28,454 bases of DNA from Arachnopeziza araneosa (taxonomy: Eukaryota > Ascomycota > Leotiomycetes > Helotiales > Arachnopezizaceae), in assembly GCA_003988855.1 (NCBI GenBank), contig QYAI01000239.1, positions 1 through 28,454 of the forward strand, given 5' to 3'. The notes under the pieces are model-generated. The model was given only the letters and a program-made list of their open reading frames with translations. It searched no databases and had not been told where the DNA came from. Both the position numbers and the translations under genes were made by a program. Below, piece after piece: positions 8,016 to 19,417 of the stretch. Position 1 is the stretch's first letter, and every line of letters begins with the position of its first letter.

Positions 8016-11000
8016 TTATCTATCGTGGATTCCACCTTCAGGAAATAAAGGGGTCTCGCGATCAAGTTGCTCCAGATATTCGTAATCGACTTCTTCATCG
8101 TTGAATTTGTCAAGATTGGGGGCTGGAGGAACAGAAAGACCCACTTCAACTCCACCATTATTCCTCGAATTCTCTTCTTCGTTATCTTCCTCCATTTCGT
8201 CATCTTCTTCGTCGCTGGAGCTTCCAAATCCACTGAGCAGGGTCCCACTAAGGGTAAAGCCGGAGGTTCCGTTGCCGTTTGCCAGATCTATACTATCAAG
8301 TCCTACAGATCCGTTCAGGCCAGCTTCTGCTAAGGCTGGGGAGGCGCTGCTGTAGTTGCTGGCTGCGTTTACTGCATTCATCACTGCTTGCCTTGGTCCA
8401 ACAGACATATCTGGCCTTACGCCGCCAAGGATAGCATTGTCTCGTTCTCGGGTTTCCGCAAGTGTCACCTCCACGTATGTTGCCCATTCTCCATTCATGA
8501 CTTTCTCCATGACCGATTCGGAAAGCAGTTCAGGTGGATGTCGTTCTGTGAACTTAACAACTTCTTCAGCAATCAAGGTCAAATGGCCCATGTAACCGAG
8601 CCGCATCTTGTTCTTCTCTTGGGCCTCGTCACTCTTTTTCTGCCCATCAACGATCCGCATTGTAATATCCCCAGTCTCAAAGAGGTCAATAGCAAGAGAT
8701 CTGTTGAACCCACGGTCCATGGGTCCATTGAAGACTTGCTGTACAACATCATACACAACATTATGTAGAAAATTGTTCCATGGGAATCGGAAGAAGAAAT
8801 CCTGCTCGTGTCAACTTGGGAAATTTCTTCCTTTTAAATTTGACTTACTAATATAGTTGGAACAACTTTGTGTTCTACAAATTGCATCTTGAGGAAATCT
8901 CCAACCACCGGAGTAGCTGGAGTATCTGACAGTACTGATTGAGCGTGACTCTCATCTGTATTACCCATAAGAATGGAATTAGAACTAGCATCACCAACTT
9001 CTCCCATTGTGGTATCCAGGCTATCAGTGCTTTCAGGAGCGCGGGGTGGGGCTTCTGGAGCCTCTGGAGCAAGTGGAACTTCTGGCGCCCTAGGAACTTC
9101 TGGGGCTTCTAGAATTTCTGAGACTTCTGGGGCTCTTGGAACCTCTGGAGCTTCTGGAACTTCTGGGGCCTCTGGAACTTCTAGAGCTTTTGGAACTTCT
9201 GGAGCCTCCGGGAGTTCTACTTTCTTGGCAAAGAGAGGCGCCGGTTTGTCTTCGGGGTGTTCCAAGACCTCAGGCAATGGTACGTCAGGTACCTCCGGAG
9301 CTAGGGGAAGTAGCTCCTCACGTTTGGTTTCATGAGGATTGCCTTCCGTGGGCTCCTTTGCTGGCGCCTCGTCCGATGCGATTGCTGAATCAGGAATATC
9401 TTCGGTGCTCGATTCGACTAATGGAGGTGGAGATGTCATGGTAGTATCCTCATCCTTGAGGCTAAGAGCCAGAGAATCAATTTGATTAGCGATTTCTTTC
9501 GTTGGCGTAAGTGGTAAAACGGCCATTTCTGGTGCCTCGAGGTGCACTGGTTCCTCCGCCTTAAGCCTTGGCGAGCTCAATGGTTCATCGACAAACTCCT
9601 CGTCGTCTTTGTCCATAAAAGGTTTAGCATTGACAGTTGTAAGCAGGTCTTCATCTGCCGAGTCTTGTTTCTCATCAAAATCATCTTTCGCATCATCTCC
9701 CAAGTCAGCGGAATGAGTGACTTCCTCGAAACCATCATCATCAGAAGCATTCTGGATCTCAAGCTTGCGTATCCCATCTGGCGACCCAAGGCGGGATTGT
9801 GTCAAAATCTTCATTGTGAGATCTTCCGTTGAAGGATTGATAACGGCAGATGAGGGTTCAAGTTTCCCTTCATTCTTCAACCTCTCTCGTTCTGCATCTC
9901 TTGCCTTGACGAATTCTTCACTCCCAACCTCATTTAATAAACCCATATTACTGCAATGTAGAAGCTCAGCCATCAGCTCGCAAGTCTTGAATCTATCAAA
10001 CCCGAGCGGCTCAATTCTGCCACCAAATGCAGCGGAAAGCTCCTTTCGCCTTATCGTGACTGGTCCGTTTCCGCCCCCAATAGTGTGATTGGGACTTAGA
10101 ATGAGTTCCATAAAGTCGGGTACTCGCTGGGCGAACATTCGAAGCAGGGTGCCAAGATAGATTGGGTCGCGACTGGAAGGAGTAGGATTTGCCTCAGTCC
10201 CAACGTCAGGATCGTAATCAGAGTTGTTCTTCCGAATAACTTCAATTACAATGCCAACTCCAACAGTCAGTGGGTTTCCACCTTTCAGCATATCCGCTAT
10301 AAGCTTCTCGATACATGGCTGAGAGACAAGCTGCCTTGTCAATTCATTTGGACCAATACAAGACTGTTCGTTTTGTGACGCATTAGCGGAGATGGTTATG
10401 ATGGCCTTTAGGAAGTCGCCTGCAGAGGTTTGTGTTGCCCAAGAGTGTTCGGAGGAAAGGAAAGAAAGTAGAATCGGCATCAAATTTTGGGAATGGAGCC
10501 ACTGTAAATGTTAGCATCTCCGAAATAGAAAAAAATAATGGCCCTACGTCAACAATTCCTTGCCCACCATCAGCCTTTTCCAAACTTATAATTTTCAACA
10601 ACAAGTCCATAACCATTGGAGAATCAACGTGTTGAAGCATGTTCTTCACCGCCCCATCAAGAGACTTGAAGAGATCAAGCATTTCCTCGGTCTTCTTGTC
10701 CAGTAGAGCTTCATTGACTTTCGTAAAGTAGCTAGCCTGTAGAGGGTCTAGAGGAGGTGGTAGCTCTAGGAATTTCCAGAACTTGCGTAAAAGGGTTTGG
10801 TTCTCCATCAAAGACTCGCAAATTGACCAGTTATCCGAGGACAATATTTCCGCCGCAACATATGCATAACGATTCCTCTTCTTTTCCTTCTCATCTTCGT
10901 CTGATTCTGGAGGTATTCGGGTATCTGCAAATGATCGCTCTTTACCCTTCTCCGATTCCTGCGGTTTTTGCTCCGAAGACTCGCCTTCTTCAGGCGCAGG

Positions 11001-11207
11001 CGGTGCAATTTTAGGAGCAACCACGTATTCCAGCAATCTCTCCAAGATCTTATCCTCTCTCAAATATTCTATCAATTTGGTATTATGTTGTTTAAGCTCC
11101 TGTATCAGATCGCTCTCGTCCAAAAGTTCTTCGAGGGTAACATCAGGCTTCTCGAGAATGGTATCAATTGTAGATATGTTGGCGTATCCGCCGAATCGCC
11201 AAAACAT
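8016..11207 (-). CDS. SAPS-domain protein, SIT4/PP6 phosphatase-associated
   Basis: Three exons, 11207-10548, 10501-8849 and 8801-8016, encode 1032 aa. Introns are 46 nt (10502-10547) and 47 nt (8802-8848). The start MFWRFGGYANISTIDTILEK is the canonical SAPS N-terminus. The helical repeat core follows through residue about 450 (MPILLSFLSSEHSWATQTSA, ELILSPNH). A long acidic insert with a Pro-Glu-Val repeat comes next, and the conserved block returns across intron 2 (FVEHKVVPTILDFFFRFPWN, then NGPMDRGFNRSLAIDLFETG). The C-terminus is acidic and disordered. Relatives are yeast SAP155/185/190, fission yeast Ekc1 and human PPP6R1-3, which bind the Sit4/PP6 catalytic subunit and direct it in TOR-dependent and cell-cycle signalling. 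The insert that splits the SAPS region is long, about 350 residues, but these inserts vary widely among fungi. Confidence 0.93.
9050..9225 (-). repeat. Pro-Glu-Val/Ala coding repeat inside the SAPS gene
   Basis: The plus strand shows repeating blocks close to GGAACTTCTGGAGCCTCT. On the coding strand these give imperfect copies of EVPEAP/EVPRAP, about a dozen in all, flanked by similar but degenerate PE-rich sequence. It lies in the acidic linker of the SAPS protein and is probably a disordered spacer prone to copy-number change. Confidence 0.85.
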
Positions 11208-12496
11208 CTTGAATTAAGTTATGGCACTCGTCTGCCACCGGTGATATGGCGGTGGATCGAGGGAAAAATCGTTTCTACAGACAAAAGGTATCTGGGAATT
11301 GGTCATGCGAGTAATACCGCCAAAATATGATGCCGGAAGACGCCTGAAGATGTCGCAACACCTGGTGTATCTATTTACGCTCCAATCGTGACTCGTGAAG
11401 AATGGACTTAGATGGCAGGGACACTGATGGATTGGGCTGTCAGCTCTGAGGTCCTTTTGGGGTTTGTGGCTGTTGATGCCTTGGAGGCAGATTCAGCCCT
11501 GCGCGAAGCCTTTGCCTCACGAGGAGAAGCGGGGAGTGGGGACCATACAGAATACTTGGTCTCAATGGATATTGTACAATAGTAGAGGTCTCGCTGAGGT
11601 CGTGTTGTGGGGAATTAGTTGATCTTGTCGGGTTTTGGGAGGCTGAAAAAGGTGTTGGCTTTCGCACTTGTATTGGGCCGACCGATTAGACAGTAGGTGG
11701 GTAAGATAGCTTGTAACTTGGGAGAAAATGTCGGGTATCAAAAGAACATCAAGAAAAGAAGATGAATAGAAGTACACCGGAATTGAAGTCGAGAGGTTCA
11801 GGTTGATGGAATCGAAGCAACCCGAGTTTCTTTTGTTTGGAAGGAGGTTTTGCGCTTCTGCTCAGGATTATCATCTGGGCTGGCTTTTGATCCTTGCTGG
11901 TCTCAACACGGCAAGTACAAGTACCCCTTTATGACTGAGCATGTTCAGGTGAAGGTATTTAGAGATAATAATGAGATATATATTCTCCTCTACGTTGCTT
12001 TGACGCCTCTTTTCACTGTAGTCTCCCTCTTCCCTGCTGCCACGTCTCATGGATGCAGAGAATTCTGTTTTTATACTCCCACGTGATAATGACCCGCATC
12101 GCGATGACGAATTGGAGGCAGCATTCGGTTTGATGCTGGTCCCACCTCCAGCTCGGAATCATTCCATTCTAACCAAAACACCTTGGCCGGAAGGAGGAAG
12201 TTTGGTTTCAACTCTCTTTCGACATCTGCCTTTCACAATATCAAAGTTTCATACGCTATCCAGTAGAAGAAATCTCCGCGAGCTGACGCACGATTTCCAC
12301 GTCTCTATCGTCTTACGAATCCCGGCCGAAGAAAACACAGGGAGCGCGACCTGACAAGTCATCCTGCAAACCAGATACTCTTGTGTTTGATCAGTACAAC
12401 GGAAGCAGTACCGCCGGGAGCTTGGTTGGGAACAACTGTGGAACGTTGCTGAGAGTTAAAAGAATACCAAATACAGAATCCGGAAGCATACCCATC
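11208..12496. other. Divergent intergenic region between SAPS and VPS60 genes
   Basis: About 1.3 kb separates two genes transcribed away from each other, so both promoters lie here. The longest open frame starts at an ATG at 12049 on the plus strand (101 codons, ending near 12354). It has no recognisable motif, and I do not call it a gene. No tRNA-like or repeat structure was seen. Confidence 0.6.
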
Positions 12497-13182
12497 ATGA
12501 ATCGATTATTTGGAGCAAAAAGCACAGCTCCAAAGCCAACTTTGAATTCTGCCATAGCTAATGTAGGTAGCTTCCTCCTTGTTCTCATCCCTACTAATCC
12601 TCCTAGGTCGACGACAGAGTTGCCTCTATAGACGTAAAACTTGCAGCTATCAATGCCGAGCTAACAGGTTACCAAACGAAGCTCTCGAAAATGCGCGATG
12701 GCCCTGGCAAGACTGCAATCAAGCAGAAGGCTCTCAAAGTTTTACAACGTCGAAAAATGTATGAGGGGCAGCGGGACCAGCTTCAACAACAGTCCTGGAA
12801 TATGGAGCAAGCTGCTAGTATGCAAGACAACCTCAAGAATGTCATGACAACCGTCGATGCTATGAAAACAACCAACAAGGCGTTAAAACAGCAGTATGGA
12901 AAGATCAACATTGACAAGATCGAGCGGATGCAGGACGAGATGCAAGACTTGATGGATATTGGGAACGATATCAACGAGAGCATAAGTAGGAGTTACGATA
13001 TACCAGAGGATGTGGATGAGGCCGAACTAGATGCAGAACTAGAAGCTTTAGGTGAGGAGGTTGAATTCGAAAACATGCACATGGGTGCAGAGAGCACACC
13101 AAATTTTATGGTTGATGAAGTACCTCAGTTTATAGACGAGCCACCGCAGAAGGAAGGACAGGTGAAGGAGGCTGCTGGATAA
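12497..13182 (+). CDS. VPS60: ESCRT-III-related subunit Vps60/CHMP5
   Basis: Exon 1 (12497-12562) and exon 2 (12607-13182) are joined across a 44-nt intron with GTAGGT donor, CTAAT branch and CCTAG acceptor, giving 213 aa. The N-terminus MNRLFGAKSTAPKPTL and the joined SAIANVDDRVASIDVKL are diagnostic of the Vps60/CHMP5 branch of the Snf7 superfamily. A basic helical core follows (KMRDGPGKTAIKQKALKVLQ), then a long coiled coil, then an acidic C-terminal segment (EDVDEAELDAELEALGEEVE) that in CHMP5 binds Vta1/LIP5. The protein works at endosomes in multivesicular-body sorting, promoting Vps4-Vta1 action on ESCRT-III. The length is slightly under the usual 220-230 aa, with nothing essential missing. 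Confidence 0.94.
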
Positions 13183-13715
13183 GAATTATGTACAAGATTC
13201 GGTATAAACATGAAACATTGTGAGGCGTTGGGCGCTGATACCAGGGGGAGTAGGCAAATTCCATTATTTTGAGCATCTGACGAAGTGACCTTTATACATT
13301 CTCGTTCCTGTAAAGTCTGGCCGAGTTGACCAGTTGCAATCCTGCACAACTTACATGTAAGCTACTCTGATACTGGTTTTCCCGAGTTGAAACTGCTTTA
13401 CCCCACGTCATGGTTGCGATTTTGTTTAATACCTTTTCCTCTGGCTGTGAGAAAGAAATTGATTAATTCTTATTCGCTGGCAATTTTGTTTAAAATCACA
13501 ACTAATGAAACCAGGTTTTCTCTTCAAAATATCAATTTCATATTGCTACATGTACTCCTCTCTTAAACTTTTCCCTAAGAATCCAGTTCTAAAACGAATG
13601 TAAGTTGTATATAGTTACAAGTAAAAGGTCAATCCTCAGAAGAAGTGAAAGCATTTCTCTATATCCCATCCCCCAGTTTCTCTCATATCTGATCCGCAAA
13701 TCCTGCGTGTCCATT
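13183..13715. other. Convergent 3' region
   Basis: The stretch lies between the stop codons of VPS60 (plus) and the lectin gene (minus), so it holds two 3' untranslated regions. It is AT-rich from about 13430. I saw no gene and no distinct terminator structure. Confidence 0.5.
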
Positions 13716-15247
13716 TTATGGGACAATGGTAAAGAGTTGATCTGCCTTCCCGTCGCAGCTGCCGTTGTCTAGAATTCCATTTTTTGGTTGAAGGCAAACA
13801 GTGTTGAGGTTGTTCTGAGGAGAGATGAGAATTGTGTTTCCTCCAGTGAACGGGAAGAGCTGAGAGTTTGAAACTTGTCCACTGCCATCTCCACGTCCAC
13901 CACAGCTGAACATTTGAACAGTAGTACCAGCTGCTCTTCGAGGATCGAAAGAAAGGCATCCATTAGTGATTGAGCTGACAATCAAAGTAAAGCCCGCAGC
14001 ATTGTTGTGAGCACCCTTGGTAATCAAATCAAACTTCTCATTTGGGCTTCCATCGCAAGTCTTGACAGAGACTGGAATGAGATTCTCACGGAAGTCACCT
14101 GCGGTCGGATCAATGAAGAGACATTGCCCGGAGCTTGACTTCAGAGATGCACCTGTGAAAGCCCGAGTTGCGCTATCATCACGCTTCTGAGCTTCTGCTA
14201 CTGATGATGGCTGAAGTGTTCCACCAGCGCCAGAGACTGGTACGGGAGTGGTTGGGTTGGATTGAGGGATCTTGCCTCCGTTGAAGTTATCATCAGAGCC
14301 AGCAGCGACGGACGAAGCGGCGGGAGCGGCCGTGATAGTAGTCGACGCTGCTGCTGTGGTGTCATCGACTTGAGCAGTGCTTGAGGCTGCGGCTGTTGCA
14401 TCGCGAGTAATTGTAACAAATGTTGTTCCTCCACATGAAGATCCAGAATCGTCTGAACTGGCGGCGGCGGCAGGAGATGTCTCAGCAGCTTGAGTTGCAG
14501 AAGCAGCAGCTTTTTGAGTTGTTGTTTGCGCAGCTGAAGCTTTGGCTGGGGCGGCGGCATTATTGTTCCCAGCTCCGCCAAAGGAGAACTTCTGGTTTGC
14601 ATCTCCGGTATTGCAAGATGCACTGTCAAGGACATTGTTGGATGTGACAGTCAAGCAAGTTCCAGCCTGATTGAGTGGTTCAAATGCAAGAGGTCCAGAA
14701 CCGCCGTTGAAGGTGAATTCTTGGGAGTTGGTAACAGCACCACCTGCGAATGTTAGAAAGCGAGTTGAGCAGTAGGGTTTACGTACCTCCATCTGCACGG
14801 CCACCACAAGAGAACATAATGACAGTATTGCCAGCTGCACGACGAGGATCGAAATTCATGCAGGCGTTCGTAAGGTCATTGACAAGCAACATAGTACCTG
14901 CTTGATTATCATGCTTTCCAGCGGTGATAACATCCCATTGTTGACCTTGGCTACCATCACAAGAGCCGACTTGGATCGGATTCAAATTTGCTCTGAAATC
15001 GCCCGAGAGTTCATTCACGAATAGACACTGTCCGGATGAGGTCTGGCGATTGATTAGCAGAATCGATTTGCTTCATCGATGAACATACCTTGATTGAGGT
15101 CTTGGAGAATGCCTTGGTAGCGGAGGTGTCGATTTGCTGAGCTTCGGCAAAAGCAGCATTATTGAGAGCAGCAACAGTGCGAACCTCCAGAGGCTTTGCA
15201 ACAGAAAGGGCGGCACCAGCCAGCAGGAGAGAGAGTGAAGCAATCAT
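13716..15247 (-). CDS. Secreted protein with two ricin-B-type lectin (beta-trefoil-like) domains
   Basis: Exons 15247-15089, 15042-14787 and 14743-13716 (introns 46 and 43 nt) encode 480 aa. An N-terminal signal peptide is clear (MIASLSLLLAGAALSVAKP). Domain A spans about residues 40-190 (SSGQCLFVNELSGDF, QQWDVITAGKHDNQAGTM, NFDPRRAAGNTVIMFSCGG). An Ala/Ser/Thr-rich linker of about 125 residues, probably O-glycosylated, follows. Domain B, about 325-480, repeats the same elements (SSGQCLFIDPTAGDF, SFDPRRAAGTTVQMFSCGG) and ends DGKADQLFTIVP. Conserved Cys pairs and QxW/QxF-type positions fit carbohydrate-binding beta-trefoils, so a wall- or host-glycan-binding extracellular lectin is likely; the sugar is unknown. 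I saw no enzymatic or toxin-type catalytic domain attached. A KR pair just before domain B could be a Kex2 site. Confidence 0.82.
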
Positions 15248-17263
15248 ATCTAATGATGAATCGAAGTGAATTGAAGGAATGAAATCTGCACAGCAGTGGG
15301 TATTGAAGAAAGGAGAGAAGTAGATGTACTGAAGGAAAGTCTGATGCGATGATGCGATGATGAGAGAAACAAGTTCCTACCTCTGAAGATATACCTTTTT
15401 CCGGTGAGTACCAGCTGATTTTGCCTGCGCGGTAAAGGAGGGCGCGAAGGAGGATGTTTCCATAAAGTTTCATGGCGTCTCTTCGTCTTGTCAGTGTTTA
15501 CCCAGATCTTAGTGAGCGAAAAAATCGTTTGGGGCGATCTCGTTCATCCGAAGTCGTGAGGTCGGCCGTCGATGAAACGGCAACTGTCGCTGCTGTCGTC
15601 TGAACAGGCCGAGGGGTAGGTTGTGAGACGATTGTGGCGTTTTTGCCTGTGGTAAGCGAGAACCTCGAAACAGCGACAGTTCAACAGGTGGCCTGCTTGC
15701 CCAGGACCAAAATTTTCGCCGAATGGGAGATCCTAGTTGACAATCTGAACACAACGAGAATTATTGAAACTCCAAACCAACAATGGTCCTCCTCAAACAA
15801 CTCTATTCTCTTATCCCGTCCATCTGAATCTGTACCTGCATTTCAGTCAGGGTCTTGGCGGGAATGGCCTCGGTGCTGGCTGGTCATGACCCAAAGCGGC
15901 ATTCAGCAATGACCAATGCCTGCTCATGATCATCGAAACAGAGGTGACGTTGCTAATCGAAACAATGGCGATAAGTTCAGATATCAAGTGCTTGGATAGG
16001 TTTCTATCTGAGCGCCAGCGGCTTCGAAGCTTCACAGATTCGCGCTCAATGTCTCTTCTCGAAATAGGTTTTATCCTTAACTGTGTGTAACTACTAAGTG
16101 TAAACTGCAATAGTCGGAGGCAATCACAATCAAGAGGATGCAGGTTTGTGCTTCTCCACACATCTAAAACTAACCTCAAGTATCACCAGATGCAGGACAT
16201 GGGATGAAATTCTTACGTACGGGCCTAATCTCCGTTGCTCTCAACACTGTTGATGTCTGTCTTTCACCGAAACTTTGACATCAAAAAGAAAGCTTTTGAG
16301 ATATGAGTCGCACCTTAGAGGCGGGCCATTTCTGATAAGATAATGTAGGTCAATGTTTATCAGTTAGCTCCGCCTTGAGGCCTGCTTTCGACCTTTACAA
16401 CTGATATCCGCCGATAACAGCTGCCGGTCTATAATTGAAGCTCAACGAGCCAATCCGAGCAAGGAGTGCCAAATCAGGAAGAGAAGGGACCTTTCCAACC
16501 ACGTTGCGCTGCAGGTACAGTACCGCCGACCTCAAAGCGACCCGTCCAAATTTGGAAGAGCGGAAGAGCCAAGGAGGGGCAGATCGTACACAAAGCGCCA
16601 TCTTGAACCCCTAGGCGCATCTTCACAAACAAGGGCACACTACCCCGCGTCAACTCGAGACAATCTGGGTGGATCCGAAGTTTGATCTTGAAGGAGCCGC
16701 TACGATGGAAAATCTTTGAGCTCAAAAGAACGATTATTGGTCAATACAACCCCTTTTAAGTCACCCTGGAATTTAATTATTTATTCGAGGTAGCTTAGAT
16801 CCATGGCTGCTTCTGCAGTCTGGACAGGTTGTTAGGAGTCCCTACATTGTCCTATCTGTGCGGGTACTAAGTTGTGTAACAGGGTACGGAGGAATGCTTC
16901 TTTTGAGGATGCAGAAGATGTAAGGGGAGCAAAGGATGTTAATCTCTCAGAGATAGTGTTTTAAAACTATAAAATTGATAAAAGGAGAATGAAAATGCCT
17001 GCCACACCAGTACTCAATTACTAAACCACCTGGGAATGCTCCGTGTAGTAATAAATTTTTACGTCTTGATATCCTATCTGAGTGTTTAAGTGTGACTTAT
17101 CTATTTCCATAGTGTAGCCCACCCATTTTTTGTTGTACAGCTGGCAATCCATGCCAAAAAATAACGCAGCCATTGTGCTCGCGCAACCCATTCTACGGTT
17201 TTGCGCCAAAAGATGAATGAAAAACGCCGTGCTAGTCCAGACGCCTGCCAAGAATGTTATAAC
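15248..17263. other. 2-kb gene-poor stretch
   Basis: The part next to 15248 is the promoter and leader region of the lectin gene, with a short GATGC/GATGATG-rich patch near 15340. The rest, to 17263, holds open frames of 60-110 codons on both strands. None has a motif, a signal peptide or plausible introns, and none extends through splice sites. No RNA gene or repeat was recognised. Confidence 0.5.
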
Positions 17264-19417
17264 CTAATTCCGCCTCGTGCCGTTTCCACTTAGGCCTAAC
17301 CACTTGCCAATCCTTCCTTTACCAACTTCCTCCTTCTCGTCAACTTCTTTAGTCGCAATGTTCAGACTTCCCCTTCTCTCTCTTCTTGCTTCTCGTTTCT
17401 CAGACACCACGTCTCTGCTGATTGCCATAATCGTAGAGTCCGCACCGTCAAATCCCATACTCCTTTCCCGATTTCCACCATTTCCGGCAGAGTCGGGTCT
17501 GTAGTTTGTAGTTCGATTTCGGCGGATTGGTGGAGGCGTGGCACTGATTCTCGAGTCGTCTTCGGTATTTGAGTCAGTGTATGTGTAGCTTCTCGCAGCT
17601 TGCGATGGCTGTGGTGCAGCAACAGAAGAATTGACAGTCGAAAGAGGAGAAGCTTCATTGCGCCGGAAGATGCCAAAGCTCGATGATATGCGAGACCGTT
17701 TTGCTGGTGTTGAAGCATTGGATCCACCTGAAGTAGCTTGTGTTGACGAAGGGCTATTGCTACTATTCGATGAACTCTGATGGGATTTTCGAAGCTTCAT
17801 AGGGGCATTGAGTGAAGAACGGCGGTCTGGGAGTGCTGGTTTTGGCGTGGTGTCAATGGGCGATGTACCGTATTGTGAGAGATCACTATATTGGGTTACC
17901 GCACCATTGCGTCTGACCGTGTCATCCTTCTGAGGGTCCTCCCCCACACTCAAACGTTGCAATCGCCGATGATTTGGAACCGTCGGTGCGGGATCATGAC
18001 TGAACATGACATCTTTGCCCCATTCGCCTGGTGCGAAACTGAAAAGATTTGGAGGAGTCATACGCCTGGGTCGATAGGAGTTAGATATGGCGGAAATGAC
18101 ACTTCCTGCATCTGTGTTTGTCTCTGTAGGTGTATCCCAGCCATGGCCGTCACGACGAGAGGTGACCGTTTCACCAGCACTTCTTGGTCGAACAGAAATG
18201 GCGGATTGATTAGGATAGCTGGTTATGGCGTTCTTGTGTAGAGTTTCTGTAGAAGATGTGAAGTTTCGTTTGGTTTTTAAAGTGCTGGTGCTGAATGTAT
18301 CTGGGGTAGGAGGTAGTGCCTGACGATCCTCGAAGCTGGACTTGTTGGTGTTGAGGTTTGGGAGCTTTTCCATCTTAGACTGAAGCTTCTCGAGCCGTTG
18401 GAGTGGTGAAGCAATGATATCATTGAGAGATAGATATTGGCTTTTTGCAGCAGGCCTAAGAGGTGTTCTCGTAGGTACTGTTCTTTCGTCCACCCACTTT
18501 TCCGTATTTGAGGAAGCTCGATGTCTTTGTGCTATGTCTGGGTCATCAAGGGACAGTTCTGGTAGCTTTTTATCTCCATAGATGCTGATAAAGGAGCTTT
18601 CACTGAGTATGCTGAGACGAGGACTATCCATTCCCTCTTCAGACAATTTTGGCAGAGACCCTTCGTGTGGTATGTATAGACTTCTTAATGCTTCCGTCCC
18701 TTCGCTGTGATCTGACAAGAACGATGGCATTCGAGGTAGCTTATTCGGTGCAGGTCGTGGAGGTGTACTCGACATGCTATCGTGACTGTCTTGGTAGGTC
18801 TGCTCATCGTATGCTCTTACGCCTGCTCTCTCGTCCATCAATCGCGCGATCTTGTCCTCCAAGGTAACAATCAGACTGACTGCCTCATCCAAAGCCTGGT
18901 CCCTTTTCTCCAGTTCCTCCAGCAACTCCTCATTGACCTCCTGTAGCTCTGCCTGTTCCTCAATTCGCTTTTCGGCTGTTGCTAACATCTCTTCCAGCTT
19001 TTCTTGTCTTTGTCTTCGATGAAAAAGCTCGAGCTTTAAGTCAAAATTCTGCTTGTGGAGTGTACTAACTTGCTGTTTTCATGTTAGCTGTGCTTGAAGT
19101 AATAGCGATCGACTTACACCCTCCATTTGCTTGACACCCATTCCCTTCCCGCTCGAGCTTGGTCTTCTTTCTTCCTTGCCATTGCTTCCCCTAACTGGTG
19201 AGCTCTGAACTCCTCTTTCGCTCAAATCGATGCTTCTCCGTCGAACCTTGCGTTCTCGTAGTCTCTCTTGTAGTAGGCTACCGCCACTTGCTCCTCTGAA
19301 TGCTAAATTCGCAGAGGAATTGTTGCTGCTCGTAGGCGTTATGCGCGAGGTTTGAGTTCTCGAGCTCGCGGCGGAGTCTGGTCGTGCGACACGTTGTCGC
19401 GAACTGAAATCCTCCAT
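17264..19417 (-). CDS. Cnn_1N (CM1-like) microtubule-organising-centre protein
   Basis: Exons 19417-19118 and 19072-17264 are joined over a 45-nt intron (GTAAGT donor, AACAG acceptor), giving 702 aa. The first 100 residues are Ser/Arg-rich and disordered. The splice falls in the key motif: KQMEG joins QVSTLHKQNFDLKLELFHRR, the Cnn_1N/CM1 signature that recruits gamma-tubulin complexes in centrosomin, Mto1 and Pcp1-type proteins. A coiled coil follows (EEMLATAEKRIEEQAELQEV through DKIARLMDERAG). The remaining 500 residues are Ser/Pro/Thr-rich and low in complexity, ending KWLGLSGNGTRRN. It probably acts at the spindle pole body or at cytoplasmic or septal microtubule-organising centres, though which site cannot be told. 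It is shorter than ApsB- or Pcp1-type coiled-coil proteins. Confidence 0.85.

Noticed and set aside
8973..9335. Gly/Ala/Ser/Thr-rich plus-strand frame opposite the SAPS gene
   Set aside because: It is the antisense shadow of the Pro-Glu-Val coding repeat.
12049..12354. 101-codon plus-strand frame upstream of VPS60
   Set aside because: It has an ATG but no motif, no splice extension and ordinary intergenic composition; it may be part of a leader.
16395..16725. Two overlapping minus-strand frames in the 2-kb gap
   Set aside because: They use different frames over the same bases and show no motif or splice support.
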